Shown in pieces: positions 17,358 through 26,174 of a stretch of 64,000 nucleotides of DNA (position 1 is its first letter; every line of letters starts with the position of its first letter). A program made the translations under genes and the position numbers. Below the pieces are notes generated by a model. It was given only the letters and a program-made list of their open reading frames with translations, was not told the DNA's origin and ran no database searches. Origin of the DNA: Hyphomicrobiales bacterium (GTDB lineage Bacteria > Pseudomonadota > Alphaproteobacteria > Rhizobiales > Rhizobiaceae); assembly GCA_900470805.1 (NCBI GenBank), contig UCCA01000023.1, positions 186,001-250,000 on the forward strand, in the 5' to 3' direction.

Positions 17358-18731
17358 ATGACAAAATCATTTGGCGCCATGTCGATCGCGCAGCTTTCCG
17401 TTCTCATCCAGAGTGGTGCCGTCGATCCAGTCGAGGTCACGGAACGCATTCTCGATGACATCGGGACATTTTCAGATCAGTCGATCTTCACTGGACTGCT
17501 TGCGGATCGCGCGCTCGACGAAGCCAAAGCCTCCTCGGCGCGGCTGAAGAGCGGACGCTCGCGCGGCCTGTTGGAGGGCATTCCGGTCGCTTGGAAAGAT
17601 CTGTTCGACATCGAGGGGCGGACGACCACTGCCGGATCCAAGGTGCTTGCAACCGCATCGCCGGCCGCATCCGATGCGGCGGTGGTAGACGCGCTCGGGA
17701 ACGCGGGCATGGTCGCCGTCGGCTGCACCAACATGAGCGAGTTCGCCTTTTCCGGCCTGGGTATCAATCCGCACTACGGGACGCCGCATAATCCGCGCAG
17801 CACCGATGTGCCGCGTATCCCGGGCGGCTCGTCGTCCGGTGCGGGCGCGGCAGTTGCCGCCGGCCTAGTGCCGGTCGCGATCGGCACCGACACCGGCGGC
17901 TCCGTGCGCATCCCGGCGGCCTTCAACGGCATTGTCGGCTACAAAGCGACCCGAGGCCGATACCCAATGGACGGTGTCTTTCCGTTGGCCAAAAGCCTCG
18001 ATTCGCTTGGCCCCCTGTGCCGCACCGTTCAGGACGCCATCTGGGTCGATGCAGCCATGCGGGGCCAGACCATTGCCTCGCGGATAAGGCCGACCTCGAT
18101 CAAAGGGATGGATATTGTCATCCCTGGCAACGTCGTGTTCGACGGCGCTGAAGCCGGCGTCCTCGCTGCCTTCGAGCAAAGCGTGGAATGGCTGATCGCC
18201 GAAGGCGCTTCGGTCAGCCGGATCAATATCCCCGCCTTCGACGAGCTGTTTGCGCTGATGGCAAAGCACGGAACACTGGTGACCGCCGAAGCCTTTGCGC
18301 TGCATCGCGAGCGCCTAGCCGGCCCTGAAGCCGATGAGATGGATCGCCGTGTTGTCCTGCGTACGCGCCTCGGCGAGGCAACGACCTTGCCGGGGTATCT
18401 TGCCGTTCTCGAAGGGCGCGAACGCCTGATTGCTGACGTCAAACGGCTGGTTGGCGACGGCTTCATCGCCTTTCCAACCGTTGCGCATGTTGCGCCGCCG
18501 ATCGCTCCACTGGAGGCCGACGACGATCTCTTCATCGCGACCAACGGTAAGACGCTGCGCAACACGTCGATCGGCAATTTCCTCGACTGGTGTGGCGTCT
18601 CCATTCCCTGCGGTACCGGCGATGCGGATATGCCTGTCGGCTTACTGCTTTCGGCTGTCGGCGGGCGCGACGAGGCGCTGCTTGCTGCGGCGCTTTCGAC
18701 AGAAGCCGTTATCAGAGGAGATTCCGTTTGA
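17358..18731 (+). CDS. Amidase-signature family hydrolase
   Basis: Cytosolic amidase of 457 residues with the Ser-cisSer-Lys triad. Seen: Lys80 in GIPVAWKDLFDIEG, the Gly/Ser loop GGSSSG (156-161) and nucleophile Ser182 in GTDTGGSVRIPAAFNG. The family includes GatA, allophanate hydrolase, AtzE and indoleacetamide hydrolase. No GatB/GatC gene is adjacent, so a tRNA-amidation role is unlikely and the substrate is unknown. The start lacks a strong ribosome-binding site. It is the first gene of a three-gene plus-strand operon and lies 50 bases from the next gene. Confidence 0.88.
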   Translation: MTKSFGAMSIAQLSVLIQSGAVDPVEVTERILDDIGTFSDQSIFTGLLADRALDEAKASSARLKSGRSRGLLEGIPVAWKDLFDIEGRTTTAGSKVLATASPAASDAAVVDALGNAGMVAVGCTNMSEFAFSGLGINPHYGTPHNPRSTDVPRIPGGSSSGAGAAVAAGLVPVAIGTDTGGSVRIPAAFNGIVGYKATRGRYPMDGVFPLAKSLDSLGPLCRTVQDAIWVDAAMRGQTIASRIRPTSIKGMDIVIPGNVVFDGAEAGVLAAFEQSVEWLIAEGASVSRINIPAFDELFALMAKHGTLVTAEAFALHRERLAGPEADEMDRRVVLRTRLGEATTLPGYLAVLEGRERLIADVKRLVGDGFIAFPTVAHVAPPIAPLEADDDLFIATNGKTLRNTSIGNFLDWCGVSIPCGTGDADMPVGLLLSAVGGRDEALLAAALSTEAVIRGDSV

Positions 18732-18781
18732 AATTCCAAGACGTTGCTGCCTAGATAGAGCAGGAGCGAGGAGGAGAGACA

Positions 18782-19642
18782 ATGGCCGGAATTCTGGAGA
18801 ATGGGCAGTTCGCTGTTTCGACGTGGTCACTGCATCGGCTGCTGGGGGCGACGTACCCTTACGGTCCCGATCCCGACAAGAGCGCCGCACGCCGGGAGCC
18901 CTACGGCGCCGGCGCGGCTGAGCTGATCGACATACCGCAACAGCTTTCCGAGCGCGGCATCGGCAGGCTGGAGATATGCTCGTTTCATCTGCCAAGCCTC
19001 GACCCAAGCTATATGAAGGAACTGCGTTCCGCACTCGACAGAACGGGTACGCTTTTGCAGACCCTGCTGGTCGAAGATGGCGACCCGAGCCATCCTCAGA
19101 CCGCCGAGCGCGATATCCGCTGGGTCGGCGGCTGGATTGATATTGCCGCAGCACTCGGCGCACAGAACATGCGTGTGATCGCCGGCAAGCAGCAACCCAC
19201 CGACGAAAACCTCGGGCGAGCGGCCGGACATCTTGCCTGGCTGGCGGAGCAGGCGGAGGGCAGCGGCGTGCGTATCGTCACCGAAAACTGGTTCGACCTG
19301 CTGCCGGCGCCGAAGGAGATGAACTGGCTGCTCGACCAGCTTGGTGATGCGGTCGGCCTCAACGGTGACCTTGGCAACTGGTCGGCGCCCGAAAAATATG
19401 CCGGCCTTGCCGACATCATGCGTCGGGCCGAGATATGCCATGCCAAGGCCAACTACGATGCGGCGGGCATCAACGCCGACGACTATCGCAAATGCCTGGA
19501 TGCCTGCCGGCAGGCTGGCTATGCCGGCCCCTACACCCTGATCTACGATTCGCCGTTCTTTGCCAACGAGTGGGACGGCATCCTTCTGCAGAAGGCGTTC
19601 ATCGAGGAATTTCACGAGGAGAAGCGGCGCGCCATCGGCTGA
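18782..19642 (+). CDS. Sugar phosphate isomerase/epimerase-like TIM-barrel protein
   Basis: Protein of 286 residues in the xylose-isomerase-like TIM-barrel (AP endonuclease 2) superfamily. Seen: barrel-strand ends carrying metal-type ligands: ICSFHLPSLD, RVIAGKQ, VTENWFDLLP (Glu), LNGDLGNWS (Asp), ICHAKANYD (His) and YTLIYDSP. Members isomerise or epimerise sugars, inositols or hydroxypyruvate, or deglycosylate oxidised sugars. The ATG at 18782 has GAGGAGAG directly upstream. It sits between amidase and aldolase genes, as in catabolic operons that trim an amide and then cleave a sugar or keto acid. Confidence 0.82.
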   Translation: MAGILENGQFAVSTWSLHRLLGATYPYGPDPDKSAARREPYGAGAAELIDIPQQLSERGIGRLEICSFHLPSLDPSYMKELRSALDRTGTLLQTLLVEDGDPSHPQTAERDIRWVGGWIDIAAALGAQNMRVIAGKQQPTDENLGRAAGHLAWLAEQAEGSGVRIVTENWFDLLPAPKEMNWLLDQLGDAVGLNGDLGNWSAPEKYAGLADIMRRAEICHAKANYDAAGINADDYRKCLDACRQAGYAGPYTLIYDSPFFANEWDGILLQKAFIEEFHEEKRRAIG

Positions 19643-19660
19643 GCTGCAGAGGAGACTGGC

Positions 19661-20455
19661 ATGGGTGGTTCAACGATCGATGGTTTTGCAGAGCGCATCA
19701 GGAGAGGCAACGGCAGCGGGATGATTTCCGCCTGGATCGGCATTCCGGATCCGCTCTTCGTCAACCATCTGGCGCAGGAGGCGTTCGATGCTGTTGTCCT
19801 CGACATGCAGCACGGCGTCTGGGACATGACGTCTGCCGCCAACGGCATCGGCCAGGGGCGTCTGGCCGGCAAGCCGGTCGTCGTGCGCATTCCCGTCGGT
19901 GATTTTGCGTTGGCGTCGCGGCTGCTCGATGCCGGCGCCTCGGGGATCATCGCACCGATGATCAACTCGGTGGCGGATGCAAAGGCGTTCGCCAATGCGA
20001 CGAAATATCCACCGCTCGGCGAGCGTAGCTGGGGTCCGACGCTGGCGATGAACCACACCGGCCTGCCGGCTGCGACCTATCTGGCGACGGCGAATACCGA
20101 GACCATGGCGATCGCCATGATCGAAACCCGCGCCGCCCTAGATGCCGCTGACGATATTCTGGCGGTCGATGGTATCGACGGCATATTCGTCGGCCCATCG
20201 GATCTTTCGATTGCGCTTTCCGATGGCGCAAGGCTTGCGCCCGACACGCCCGAGATGGATGTAGTGCTGAAGCAGCTGATCGAACGATGCCGCGTGCATG
20301 GCAAGTTTGCCTGCGTGTTCGGCAGCAATGGCGTGCGCGCCGGCGAACTCCTGAAAATGGGCTTCGATTTCGTCATCGCCGGCGCCGACACACAGCAATT
20401 GCGGGCCGGTGCCGCCAGCGCCATCGCTGCAGCGCGCAAGGCGCAGATCGACTGA
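19661..20455 (+). CDS. HpcH/HpaI-family class II aldolase
   Basis: Aldolase of 264 residues that retro-aldol cleaves 2-keto-3-deoxy or 4-hydroxy-2-oxo acids to pyruvate plus an aldehyde. Seen: LDMQHGVWD (catalytic His region), GIIAPMINSVADAKAFA, the metal-binding Glu in MIETRAALDA, and Asp in FVGPSDLSIALS. GAGGAG precedes the ATG by about seven bases, 18 bases after the previous stop. Last gene of the amidase operon; it ends two bases from the convergent spermidine-synthase-like gene with no terminator between them. Confidence 0.9.
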   Translation: MGGSTIDGFAERIRRGNGSGMISAWIGIPDPLFVNHLAQEAFDAVVLDMQHGVWDMTSAANGIGQGRLAGKPVVVRIPVGDFALASRLLDAGASGIIAPMINSVADAKAFANATKYPPLGERSWGPTLAMNHTGLPAATYLATANTETMAIAMIETRAALDAADDILAVDGIDGIFVGPSDLSIALSDGARLAPDTPEMDVVLKQLIERCRVHGKFACVFGSNGVRAGELLKMGFDFVIAGADTQQLRAGAASAIAAARKAQID

Positions 20456-20456
20456 G

Positions 20457-21128
20457 CTACTTCTGCGCCAGCCAGATGACGTGGCGCGCGCCGCCACGTT
20501 TTCCATTGGCGCGCAGGTTGACCGCGTCGACGGCAAAACCGCTCTCTTTTACCCGGCGGGTGAAGCGGGCGTCAGGCCCCGATGACCAGACCGCCAAAAC
20601 GCCGCCCGGGCGCATTGCGTTACGCGACGCGCGCAATCCGTTCAGGTCGTAGAGCGCATCGTTCGACTGGCGGGTGAGACCATCAGGACCATTGTCGACA
20701 TCGAGCAGGATCGCATCGAATTTCGCATGGCTCGCGCGGATGAATGCGCTGACATCACCCTGATGGATGCTGACGCGGGGATCATCAAGGCATCCCTTGA
20801 ACACTTCGGCCATCGGACCTTTCGCCCAGCTGACAACCGCCGGCACCAGCTCGGCGACCACGACCATTGCATCCTGCGGTAGGACCGCCAGCGCCGCGCG
20901 CAGCGTGAACCCCATGCCCAGACCGCCGATCAAGATGCTCAGGCGCGGCCGGTTCTTCAGGCGTTCATAGGACAGCGTCGCCAGCGCCTCTTCGGAGCCG
21001 CTCAAACGGCTGTTCATCAGCTCGTTCGAGCCGAGCATGATCGAAAACTCGCTACCGCGCTGCTTGAGGCGCAATTCTCCGGCTTCACCGGGAATCGGAG
21101 CGGAATCGAGCTGAATCCAGGGCAGCAT
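20457..21128 (-). CDS. Spermidine-synthase-like class I methyltransferase-fold protein
   Basis: Protein of 223 residues with a Rossmann fold of the spermidine synthase/SAM-methyltransferase type. Seen: ILIGGLGMGFTLRAAL (glycine-rich nucleotide loop), VVVAELVPAVVSWA (acidic end of strand 2), HQGDVSAFI and DAILLDVDNGPDGL. Polyamine-synthase substrate residues are not obvious, so methyl or aminopropyl transfer is undecided. The ATG at 21128 is preferred to the upstream GTG at 21164 because GAGGCC precedes it at reasonable spacing. It stands alone. Confidence 0.75.
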   Translation of the reverse strand: MLPWIQLDSAPIPGEAGELRLKQRGSEFSIMLGSNELMNSRLSGSEEALATLSYERLKNRPRLSILIGGLGMGFTLRAALAVLPQDAMVVVAELVPAVVSWAKGPMAEVFKGCLDDPRVSIHQGDVSAFIRASHAKFDAILLDVDNGPDGLTRQSNDALYDLNGLRASRNAMRPGGVLAVWSSGPDARFTRRVKESGFAVDAVNLRANGKRGGARHVIWLAQK

Positions 21129-21175
21129 GTCGTCGGGCCTCACGTTAAACGGCCCAACTAGCACAAAAGATCAGC

Positions 21176-21203
21176 GCCGCGAACCGCAAACACGGCTCGC
21201 GGC
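21176..21203 (-). terminator. Hairpin after the small secreted protein gene
   Basis: GCCGCGA pairs with TCGCGGC, extended by CCG/CGG across one mismatch. It lies just past the stop of the gene at 21224-21505. The T run is weak, so this may be a 3'-end stabiliser. Confidence 0.45.
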
Positions 21204-21223
21204 GGGATCACGTCGGTCGTGAC

Positions 21224-21505
21224 TCACTGCCTGTCTATACAGGCCGTTGAGCGCTGATTGGCGGAATTACGCTGGTGCGCCGGGCACCGTGTCCACTGGA
21301 TGGGCGCCGAGGTGGTCGTGCTGCCGGTTTCAAACGAATCCAGCGGGATCGAAAGTCCGCTTGACTGCTCGTCGTTTGGACCCGTTCCAAGTGGCGCAGA
21401 GCCATCGAAACGGCCGCTGCTATCCATGCCGATGTTGGCCTGTGCAAAAGCGCTGCCTGAAAAACCCAAAACGATGATCAAGGTACCTGCGAGAAGCCTG
21501 CGCAT
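21224..21505 (-). CDS. Small secreted protein of unknown function
   Basis: Protein of 93 residues with a clear Sec signal peptide (MRRLLAGTLIIVLGFSGSAFA) and a short, low-complexity, Ser/Thr/Gly-rich mature part with two Cys near the C-terminus. The ATG at 21505 has a strong GAAGGAGT site, which fixes the start and rules out the longer frame from 21607. I do not recognise a family. It is followed by a hairpin and lies downstream of the ThuA-like gene on the same strand (86-base gap). Confidence 0.65.
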   Translation of the reverse strand: MRRLLAGTLIIVLGFSGSAFAQANIGMDSSGRFDGSAPLGTGPNDEQSSGLSIPLDSFETGSTTTSAPIQWTRCPAHQRNSANQRSTACIDRQ

Positions 21506-21591
21506 GGGAAACTCCTTCACGTTGGAACACGTGAGGAAATAGCGCGAGAGCCGGTTTGTTCCAGCCCCGCGCCATTCTATTTCGTTTGACC

Positions 21592-22233
21592 TCAGCGCGC
21601 CGCCCAATTTGCGCCGCGGCGGAAGATCGTGCGCATTTCAGGCACGGAAAATTCCTTCGCCTGGTGGCCGAGCGCGGAATAGAAGACCCGCCCCTTGCCA
21701 TACTTCCGCTTCCAAGCCACCGGCATCACCACACCGTCGATCCAGTAGGCGTGATCGCCGGTGAACGTGGTCGTCGCCAGCACCTCATTGGAAGGATCGA
21801 CATGCATATAATACTGTTCGGACGTGTAGGGGAAATCGGCAATCCCCTCCATCACCGGGTCATCGGGTCTGGTGATGTTAACCTTGTAGTCGATGATGTT
21901 GCCGGGATGCGCCACCCACTGCCCGCCGACGATGAACTGGTATTCGACGCAGTCGCGGAAACTGTCGCCGGCGCCGCCGTGGTAGCCCGCAAGTCCGACG
22001 CCGCCTTCGATCGCGGCTGCCAGATTCTTGATCTCTTCCTTCTCGATTTTCGACATCGTCACGATCGGCACCACCAGCGACAGATCATGCACCGAAGGAT
22101 CGGCAAAAGCCTCCGTGGTATGCTCTACATAGACCTTGAAGCCGTCCTCCTCGAGAATGTCCTTGACGATGGCAGCGCATTCCTGCGGCTCGTGACCGCT
22201 CCATCCGCCCCATACGATCAGTGCTTCACGCAT
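21592..22233 (-). CDS. ThuA-family (trehalose-utilisation-like) protein
   Basis: Protein of 213 residues with a class-I glutamine-amidotransferase-like (flavodoxin-type) fold. Seen: EALIVWGGWSGHEP at the N-terminus, GLAGYHGGAGDSF, FIVGGQWVAHPG and the C-terminal VFYSALGHQAKEF, all ThuA features. In rhizobia ThuA works with a Gfo/Idh dehydrogenase (ThuB) on disaccharides via 3-keto sugars. Here a Gfo/Idh gene lies immediately upstream (18-base gap), so the pair likely acts on a glycoside. The start at 22233 has a near-perfect AGGAGGAA site. The substrate is not known. Confidence 0.88.
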   Translation of the reverse strand: MREALIVWGGWSGHEPQECAAIVKDILEEDGFKVYVEHTTEAFADPSVHDLSLVVPIVTMSKIEKEEIKNLAAAIEGGVGLAGYHGGAGDSFRDCVEYQFIVGGQWVAHPGNIIDYKVNITRPDDPVMEGIADFPYTSEQYYMHVDPSNEVLATTTFTGDHAYWIDGVVMPVAWKRKYGKGRVFYSALGHQAKEFSVPEMRTIFRRGANWAAR

Positions 22234-22251
22234 AAAACTTCCTCCTGATAA

Positions 22252-23352
22252 TTATCTGGCCAGCCGTCCGTCGACCAGCGATTCCGAAAACGGCGCGGGC
22301 CGCTCGGTTTGAGTGGTGATGGCGATCGTGCGGCCGGTCTCGGATGCCGTATGGAACGCCTCCATGACCTCCAGCACGTGCAGCGCAAGACTGCCGTTCG
22401 CGCGATGCGGCCGGTTCGAGCGGATAGCATGGGCGAGGTCGGCCACGCCGATCGAGCGGTAGTTTCCATCCGCATAGGGTGCGGTCAGCGGCTGCGCCTC
22501 GAAGGCGCCGCCCTTCCTCAGCAGCTCGACCTCGCCGCCAAAGTGGTTCGGATCGGGGACGATGAGCGTGCCCTCGGTACCGTAGACTTCGAGCGGCACA
22601 TGCTTGTGGCCGGCCACATCGAAGCTCATGCCGATCTGCACGACCGCGCCGTTGGCGAAGGCCATCAGGCCGGACACATGCGTCGGCACATGCACGGGGA
22701 TGTGCTCGCCGTTGCGCGGTTCGCTGGTGATGACGCGCTCCTTGCGCGGCGTGACCGCAAAGCCCGCGACCTGCGCCACCGGCCCGAACAGATTGACGAG
22801 GTCGGTGATGTAGTACGGCCCCATATCGAGCATCGGGCCGCCGCCGACTTCATAATAGAAGGCCGGATTTGGATGCCACCGCTCGTGGCCTGGGCACATG
22901 AAGGTCGCGGTGCCGCCGACCGGCTGGCCGATGACGCCCTGATCGATCAGCGCCCGTGCCGTCTGGTGGCTGCCGCCGAGAAAAGTGTCGGGTGCCGCGC
23001 CGATGCGCAGGCCCTTGGCCGCAGCGGCGTCGGCCAGCGCCTTCCCTTCCGCGAAATTGATACCCAGCGGCTTTTCGGAATAGGTGTGCTTGCCGGCATC
23101 CAGCGCCTGGAGACCAACGGCGACATGGGCCTTCGGGATGGTCAGGTTTACGATGATCTCGATCGAGGGATCTGCAAACAACGCGTCGATGCTTCTTGCG
23201 GGAACATCGAACTCGGCCGCCTTGGCTTCCGCAAGCTCACGGTTGAGGTCGGCCACGCCCTTGATCTCAAGGATCGGAAACGACGCTATGGCCTTCAGAT
23301 AGGCCCCTGAAATATTGCCGCATCCAATGATGCCGATACCGACTTTATCCAT
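22252..23352 (-). CDS. Gfo/Idh/MocA-family NAD(P)-dependent oxidoreductase
   Basis: Sugar or inositol dehydrogenase of 366 residues. Seen: N-terminal Rossmann loop IGIIGCGNISGAYL, the catalytic EKPLGINFAEG motif (about 96-106), and the C-terminal alpha/beta domain with GGGPMLDMGPYYITDLV, whose Asp and His/Tyr region forms the substrate pocket. It is probably the ThuB counterpart of the downstream ThuA-like gene. GGGAGG lies seven bases before the ATG. It is 32 bases downstream of the ROK regulator, so ROK, Gfo/Idh and ThuA probably form one transcript. Confidence 0.9.
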   Translation of the reverse strand: MDKVGIGIIGCGNISGAYLKAIASFPILEIKGVADLNRELAEAKAAEFDVPARSIDALFADPSIEIIVNLTIPKAHVAVGLQALDAGKHTYSEKPLGINFAEGKALADAAAAKGLRIGAAPDTFLGGSHQTARALIDQGVIGQPVGGTATFMCPGHERWHPNPAFYYEVGGGPMLDMGPYYITDLVNLFGPVAQVAGFAVTPRKERVITSEPRNGEHIPVHVPTHVSGLMAFANGAVVQIGMSFDVAGHKHVPLEVYGTEGTLIVPDPNHFGGEVELLRKGGAFEAQPLTAPYADGNYRSIGVADLAHAIRSNRPHRANGSLALHVLEVMEAFHTASETGRTIAITTQTERPAPFSESLVDGRLAR

Positions 23353-23384
23353 GATATCCTCCCATAGATCTTATGCTTGATGGC

Positions 23385-24584
23385 CTAGAGTGCTGGTCCC
23401 GTGGTGTTCCAGGGCGACTCGTAGAGTTCGTAAAGCGCGACCGCCGCCGCACCCTGCGCCCAGAAGTCGTCGCTGGAGTCGTCGAAGACGAGCTCAGCGA
23501 CCCCCTTAAGCGAGGGAGGGATGGCAAGCGCATATGCGTTGCGCAGGCTGTCCAGAAACGGTTCTCCCAAAGCCAGGCTGGAGCCGACCAGAATGACGCG
23601 CGGTGGCGCGAACAAGGTGACCATATTGGCGACCGCAACACCAACCGCCTCGCCGGCGCGGATCGCGGCGGTAATCAGCGCGTTGTCCTCGGCCTTGATC
23701 AACGTCTGTGCGTGCGTCATGCCGCGCCCGAGGCGAATCGCTTCGGCAAAGCGGCCGCCGGCAGGTTGCTCTCCGAGGATTTCGCTTTCGCCAGCTTGGC
23801 TGGACAGCCGCACGATGCCTTGCGGCCCCATGCCCAGCACGAGGTCGCCAAGATTGTGGCTGAGACCGCCAGCACCGCGAAAGAGTTGATTGCCGTGCAG
23901 CACGCCGAGCCCCAGCGTCTGCTCCAAGGAGATCAGCACCATGTCCTCGAGATCGCGCGCCTTGCCGAACCAGTGATGCGCCAGCGTAATCGCGTGCGCG
24001 TCGCTTTCGACGATCGTCGGTGTGTTCAGCCGTGCGGTCATCTCGCCGGCGAAATCGACATTCACGTCGCGAAAGATCGGGCTGCTGCGGATATGGCCGG
24101 TTCGATGCTCGATGACGCCTGGCAGGCTGAGGCAGACGGTATCGACATCTTCGAGCGACAGGCCGGCATCGACGACGCAGCGTCTCACGCCATCCTCGAC
24201 CAAATCGGCGATGACGCCGATCGGCTGGCGGTCGATACGGATCGGCAATGCCAGTTTCGACAACACGTCACCGCGAAAATCAGTGACCACGAACACCAGC
24301 CGGTTGGCGGCAATTTTGGCGCCAACGACGCGCGCGGCATCGGGATTGAGTTCCAGCATCACCCGTGGACGTCCACGCGCCGTCTCGTTGCGAATGTCGC
24401 CCTCATGACGCGGCAGTATGAGGCCGTCGTCGAGCAGCGACGCGGTGATGGCCGAAACCGTCGTCGTCGACAGCTGCGTGCGCTCGCTGATCTCGACGCG
24501 GGCGATCGGACCGTGGCGGCGGACCGTGTCCAGCACGTTCAAGCGATTGATCGCGCGCATCAATTCCGGATCTGCGGTCTTCAT
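23385..24584 (-). CDS. ROK-family transcriptional regulator
   Basis: Protein of 399 residues: an N-terminal winged HTH (about 8-65, RVEISERTQLSTTTVSAITASLLDDGLI) and a C-terminal ROK domain. Seen: SLPGVIEHRTG, HNLGDLVLG and the central sugar-binding region. The CxCGxxGCxE zinc motif usual in ROK proteins is absent; the equivalent stretch reads GPQGIVRLSSQAGESE. It likely senses a sugar and controls both the divergent ABC genes and its own operon. Two palindromes lie in the divergent promoter. The ribosome-binding site is weak. Confidence 0.9.
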   Translation of the reverse strand: MKTADPELMRAINRLNVLDTVRRHGPIARVEISERTQLSTTTVSAITASLLDDGLILPRHEGDIRNETARGRPRVMLELNPDAARVVGAKIAANRLVFVVTDFRGDVLSKLALPIRIDRQPIGVIADLVEDGVRRCVVDAGLSLEDVDTVCLSLPGVIEHRTGHIRSSPIFRDVNVDFAGEMTARLNTPTIVESDAHAITLAHHWFGKARDLEDMVLISLEQTLGLGVLHGNQLFRGAGGLSHNLGDLVLGMGPQGIVRLSSQAGESEILGEQPAGGRFAEAIRLGRGMTHAQTLIKAEDNALITAAIRAGEAVGVAVANMVTLFAPPRVILVGSSLALGEPFLDSLRNAYALAIPPSLKGVAELVFDDSSDDFWAQGAAAVALYELYESPWNTTGPAL

Positions 24585-24610
24585 GAAATCTTGACGAAGC
24601 TCTTCTGAGA

Positions 24611-24624
24611 CCTGTTAAAACAGG
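24611..24624. promoter_or_regulatory. 14-bp palindrome near the ROK gene start, candidate autoregulatory operator
   Basis: CCTGTT-AA-AACAGG is perfectly symmetric, 27 bases upstream of the ROK start codon. The spacing would let a bound repressor block its own transcript. Confidence 0.4.
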
Positions 24625-24658
24625 CGATTATTTTGGACGGTATGCGAATTAAATAGCG

Positions 24659-24679
24659 TGACATTCCCGGGGTATGTCA
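24659..24679. promoter_or_regulatory. Inverted repeat TGACAT-9-ATGTCA, candidate operator for the sugar ABC operon
   Basis: A spaced palindrome with a GC-rich centre, in the A/T-rich divergent promoter about 118 bases before the binding-protein gene. Its sequence differs from the palindrome at 24611, so one or both may be bound by the ROK protein. Confidence 0.4.
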
Positions 24680-24796
24680 AGGCATATCTATCAAATTCAG
24701 CACAGACGGTTGACATTCCGGCAAAGCTGCCGATCATTTAATCCGCATAAGGGATAAAATTGTAGAGGACGATTTTTCCCTTGAGGAGGAGAACCC

Positions 24797-26107
24797 ATGT
24801 TTGACAATCAAAGGGCGAAAGCCTTGCTTCACAGCCGTGCCTTCGCCCGTTCCGCCGCCACGGCGCTGGCGCTTCTGATTGCTGCCGGCAGTGCCGCAGC
24901 CGACACCACGATCAAGTGGATGCATCTCGAAATCGATCCGACCTACCTCGCCGTCTGGCAGAAGATCGCCAAGAACTACGAGGCGGAGCATCCCGGCGTA
25001 AAAGTCGAGATGCAGTTCCTTGAGAACGAGGCATTCAAGGCAAAACTGCCGACATTGCTGCAATCCAGCGACGCGCCCGACCTGTTCTACAGTTGGGGTG
25101 GCGGCGTGCTGAAGCAGCAACTGGCCACGGGCGCGCTGATGGACCTGACCGAGGCAATGAACGCCAAGGACGGCGCCTGGCTGAAGACCTACAATCCTGC
25201 TTCGGTCAAGGGCTTGAGCTATGACGGCAAGATCGGCGCGGTGCCCTACAAGGTCGGCACCGTCTCGTTCTTCTACAACAAGGCGCTGTTCGCCAAGGCC
25301 GGCGTCGATGCCTCTGGCATCAAGACCTGGGATGATTACCTGGCAGCCGTGAAGAAGATCAAGGATGCCGGCATTGTGCCGATCGCTGGCGGTGGCGGCG
25401 AAAAGTGGCCGATCCACTTCTACTGGAGTTACCTTGTGATGCGCGACGGCGGCCAGAAGGTCTTCGACGCTGCGAAAAATGGTCAGGGCGAAGGCTTCAA
25501 GGATCCCGCGATCATCAAGGCAGGCGAACAGCTCGCCGAACTCGGCAAGCTTGAACCGTTCCAGCCCGGCTATCTCGGCGCCACCTGGCCACAGACGCTC
25601 GGCGTTTTCGGCGACGGCAAGGCGGCAATGATCCTCGCCTTCGAGAACACCGAGGCCAACCAGCGCACCAATGCCGGCGACAAGAAGGGCCTGGCAGCGG
25701 ACAATATCGGCCGCTTCGCTTTCCCCGCCGTGACTGGCGGCGCCGGTGCCGTGACCGATACGCTCGGCGGCCTCAACGGCTGGGCGGTGACCAAGAAGGC
25801 GCCTCCCGAGACGCTCGACTTCCTGGCCTATCTTACCAATGCCGAAAACGAGCGGACGATGGCCAAGGCCGGCATGATCATTCCGGTCGCAATCGGCGCA
25901 GACGACGGCGTCACCAATCCGTTGCTGCACGAATCCGCCGAACAGCTGGCGCATTCGACCTGGCACCAGAACTTCTTCGACCAGGATCTCGGCCCGTCCG
26001 TAGGCCGCGTGGTCAACGACGTGTCGGTGGCGATCGTCTCCGGCCAGATGAGCTCGGACGAAGGCGCGCAGCAGATCCAGGACGCTTTCGAGCAGGATCA
26101 GTTCTGA
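24797..26107 (+). CDS. Sugar ABC transporter, periplasmic binding protein (family 1)
   Basis: Extracellular solute-binding protein of 436 residues for carbohydrate uptake. Seen: a signal peptide ending AAGSAAAD (about residue 35), DLFYSWGGGVLKQQ, KVGTVSFFYNKALFAKAGVD and GGLNGWAVTKKAPPETLDFL, all typical of MalE/UgpB-like proteins. GGAGGAG precedes the ATG by seven bases. First gene of a plus-strand operon with two permeases; the divergent ROK, Gfo/Idh and ThuA genes suggest the ligand is a glucoside or other disaccharide. No ATPase gene follows. Confidence 0.93.
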   Translation: MFDNQRAKALLHSRAFARSAATALALLIAAGSAAADTTIKWMHLEIDPTYLAVWQKIAKNYEAEHPGVKVEMQFLENEAFKAKLPTLLQSSDAPDLFYSWGGGVLKQQLATGALMDLTEAMNAKDGAWLKTYNPASVKGLSYDGKIGAVPYKVGTVSFFYNKALFAKAGVDASGIKTWDDYLAAVKKIKDAGIVPIAGGGGEKWPIHFYWSYLVMRDGGQKVFDAAKNGQGEGFKDPAIIKAGEQLAELGKLEPFQPGYLGATWPQTLGVFGDGKAAMILAFENTEANQRTNAGDKKGLAADNIGRFAFPAVTGGAGAVTDTLGGLNGWAVTKKAPPETLDFLAYLTNAENERTMAKAGMIIPVAIGADDGVTNPLLHESAEQLAHSTWHQNFFDQDLGPSVGRVVNDVSVAIVSGQMSSDEGAQQIQDAFEQDQF

Positions 26108-26119
26108 TCAGGACCATTG

Positions 26120-26144
26120 CGGCGCGAGGCCAGACCTCGCGCCG
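26120..26144 (+). repeat. Intercistronic hairpin after the binding-protein gene
   Basis: CGGCGCGAGG pairs perfectly with CCTCGCGCCG around CCAGA, with no T run. Such hairpins between binding-protein and permease genes commonly stabilise the upstream message and lower downstream expression. Confidence 0.7.
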
Positions 26145-26174
26145 CCATTTCCGATACCGAGTGTGAGGTCATCC

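Noticed and set aside
17358..18731. GatA subunit of the Asp/Glu-tRNA amidotransferase
   Set aside because: No GatB or GatC genes are adjacent, and the neighbours are catabolic-type enzymes.
24734..25966. 410-residue minus-strand frame across the binding-protein gene
   Set aside because: Antisense shadow of a clear periplasmic binding protein with a signal peptide and a strong ribosome-binding site.
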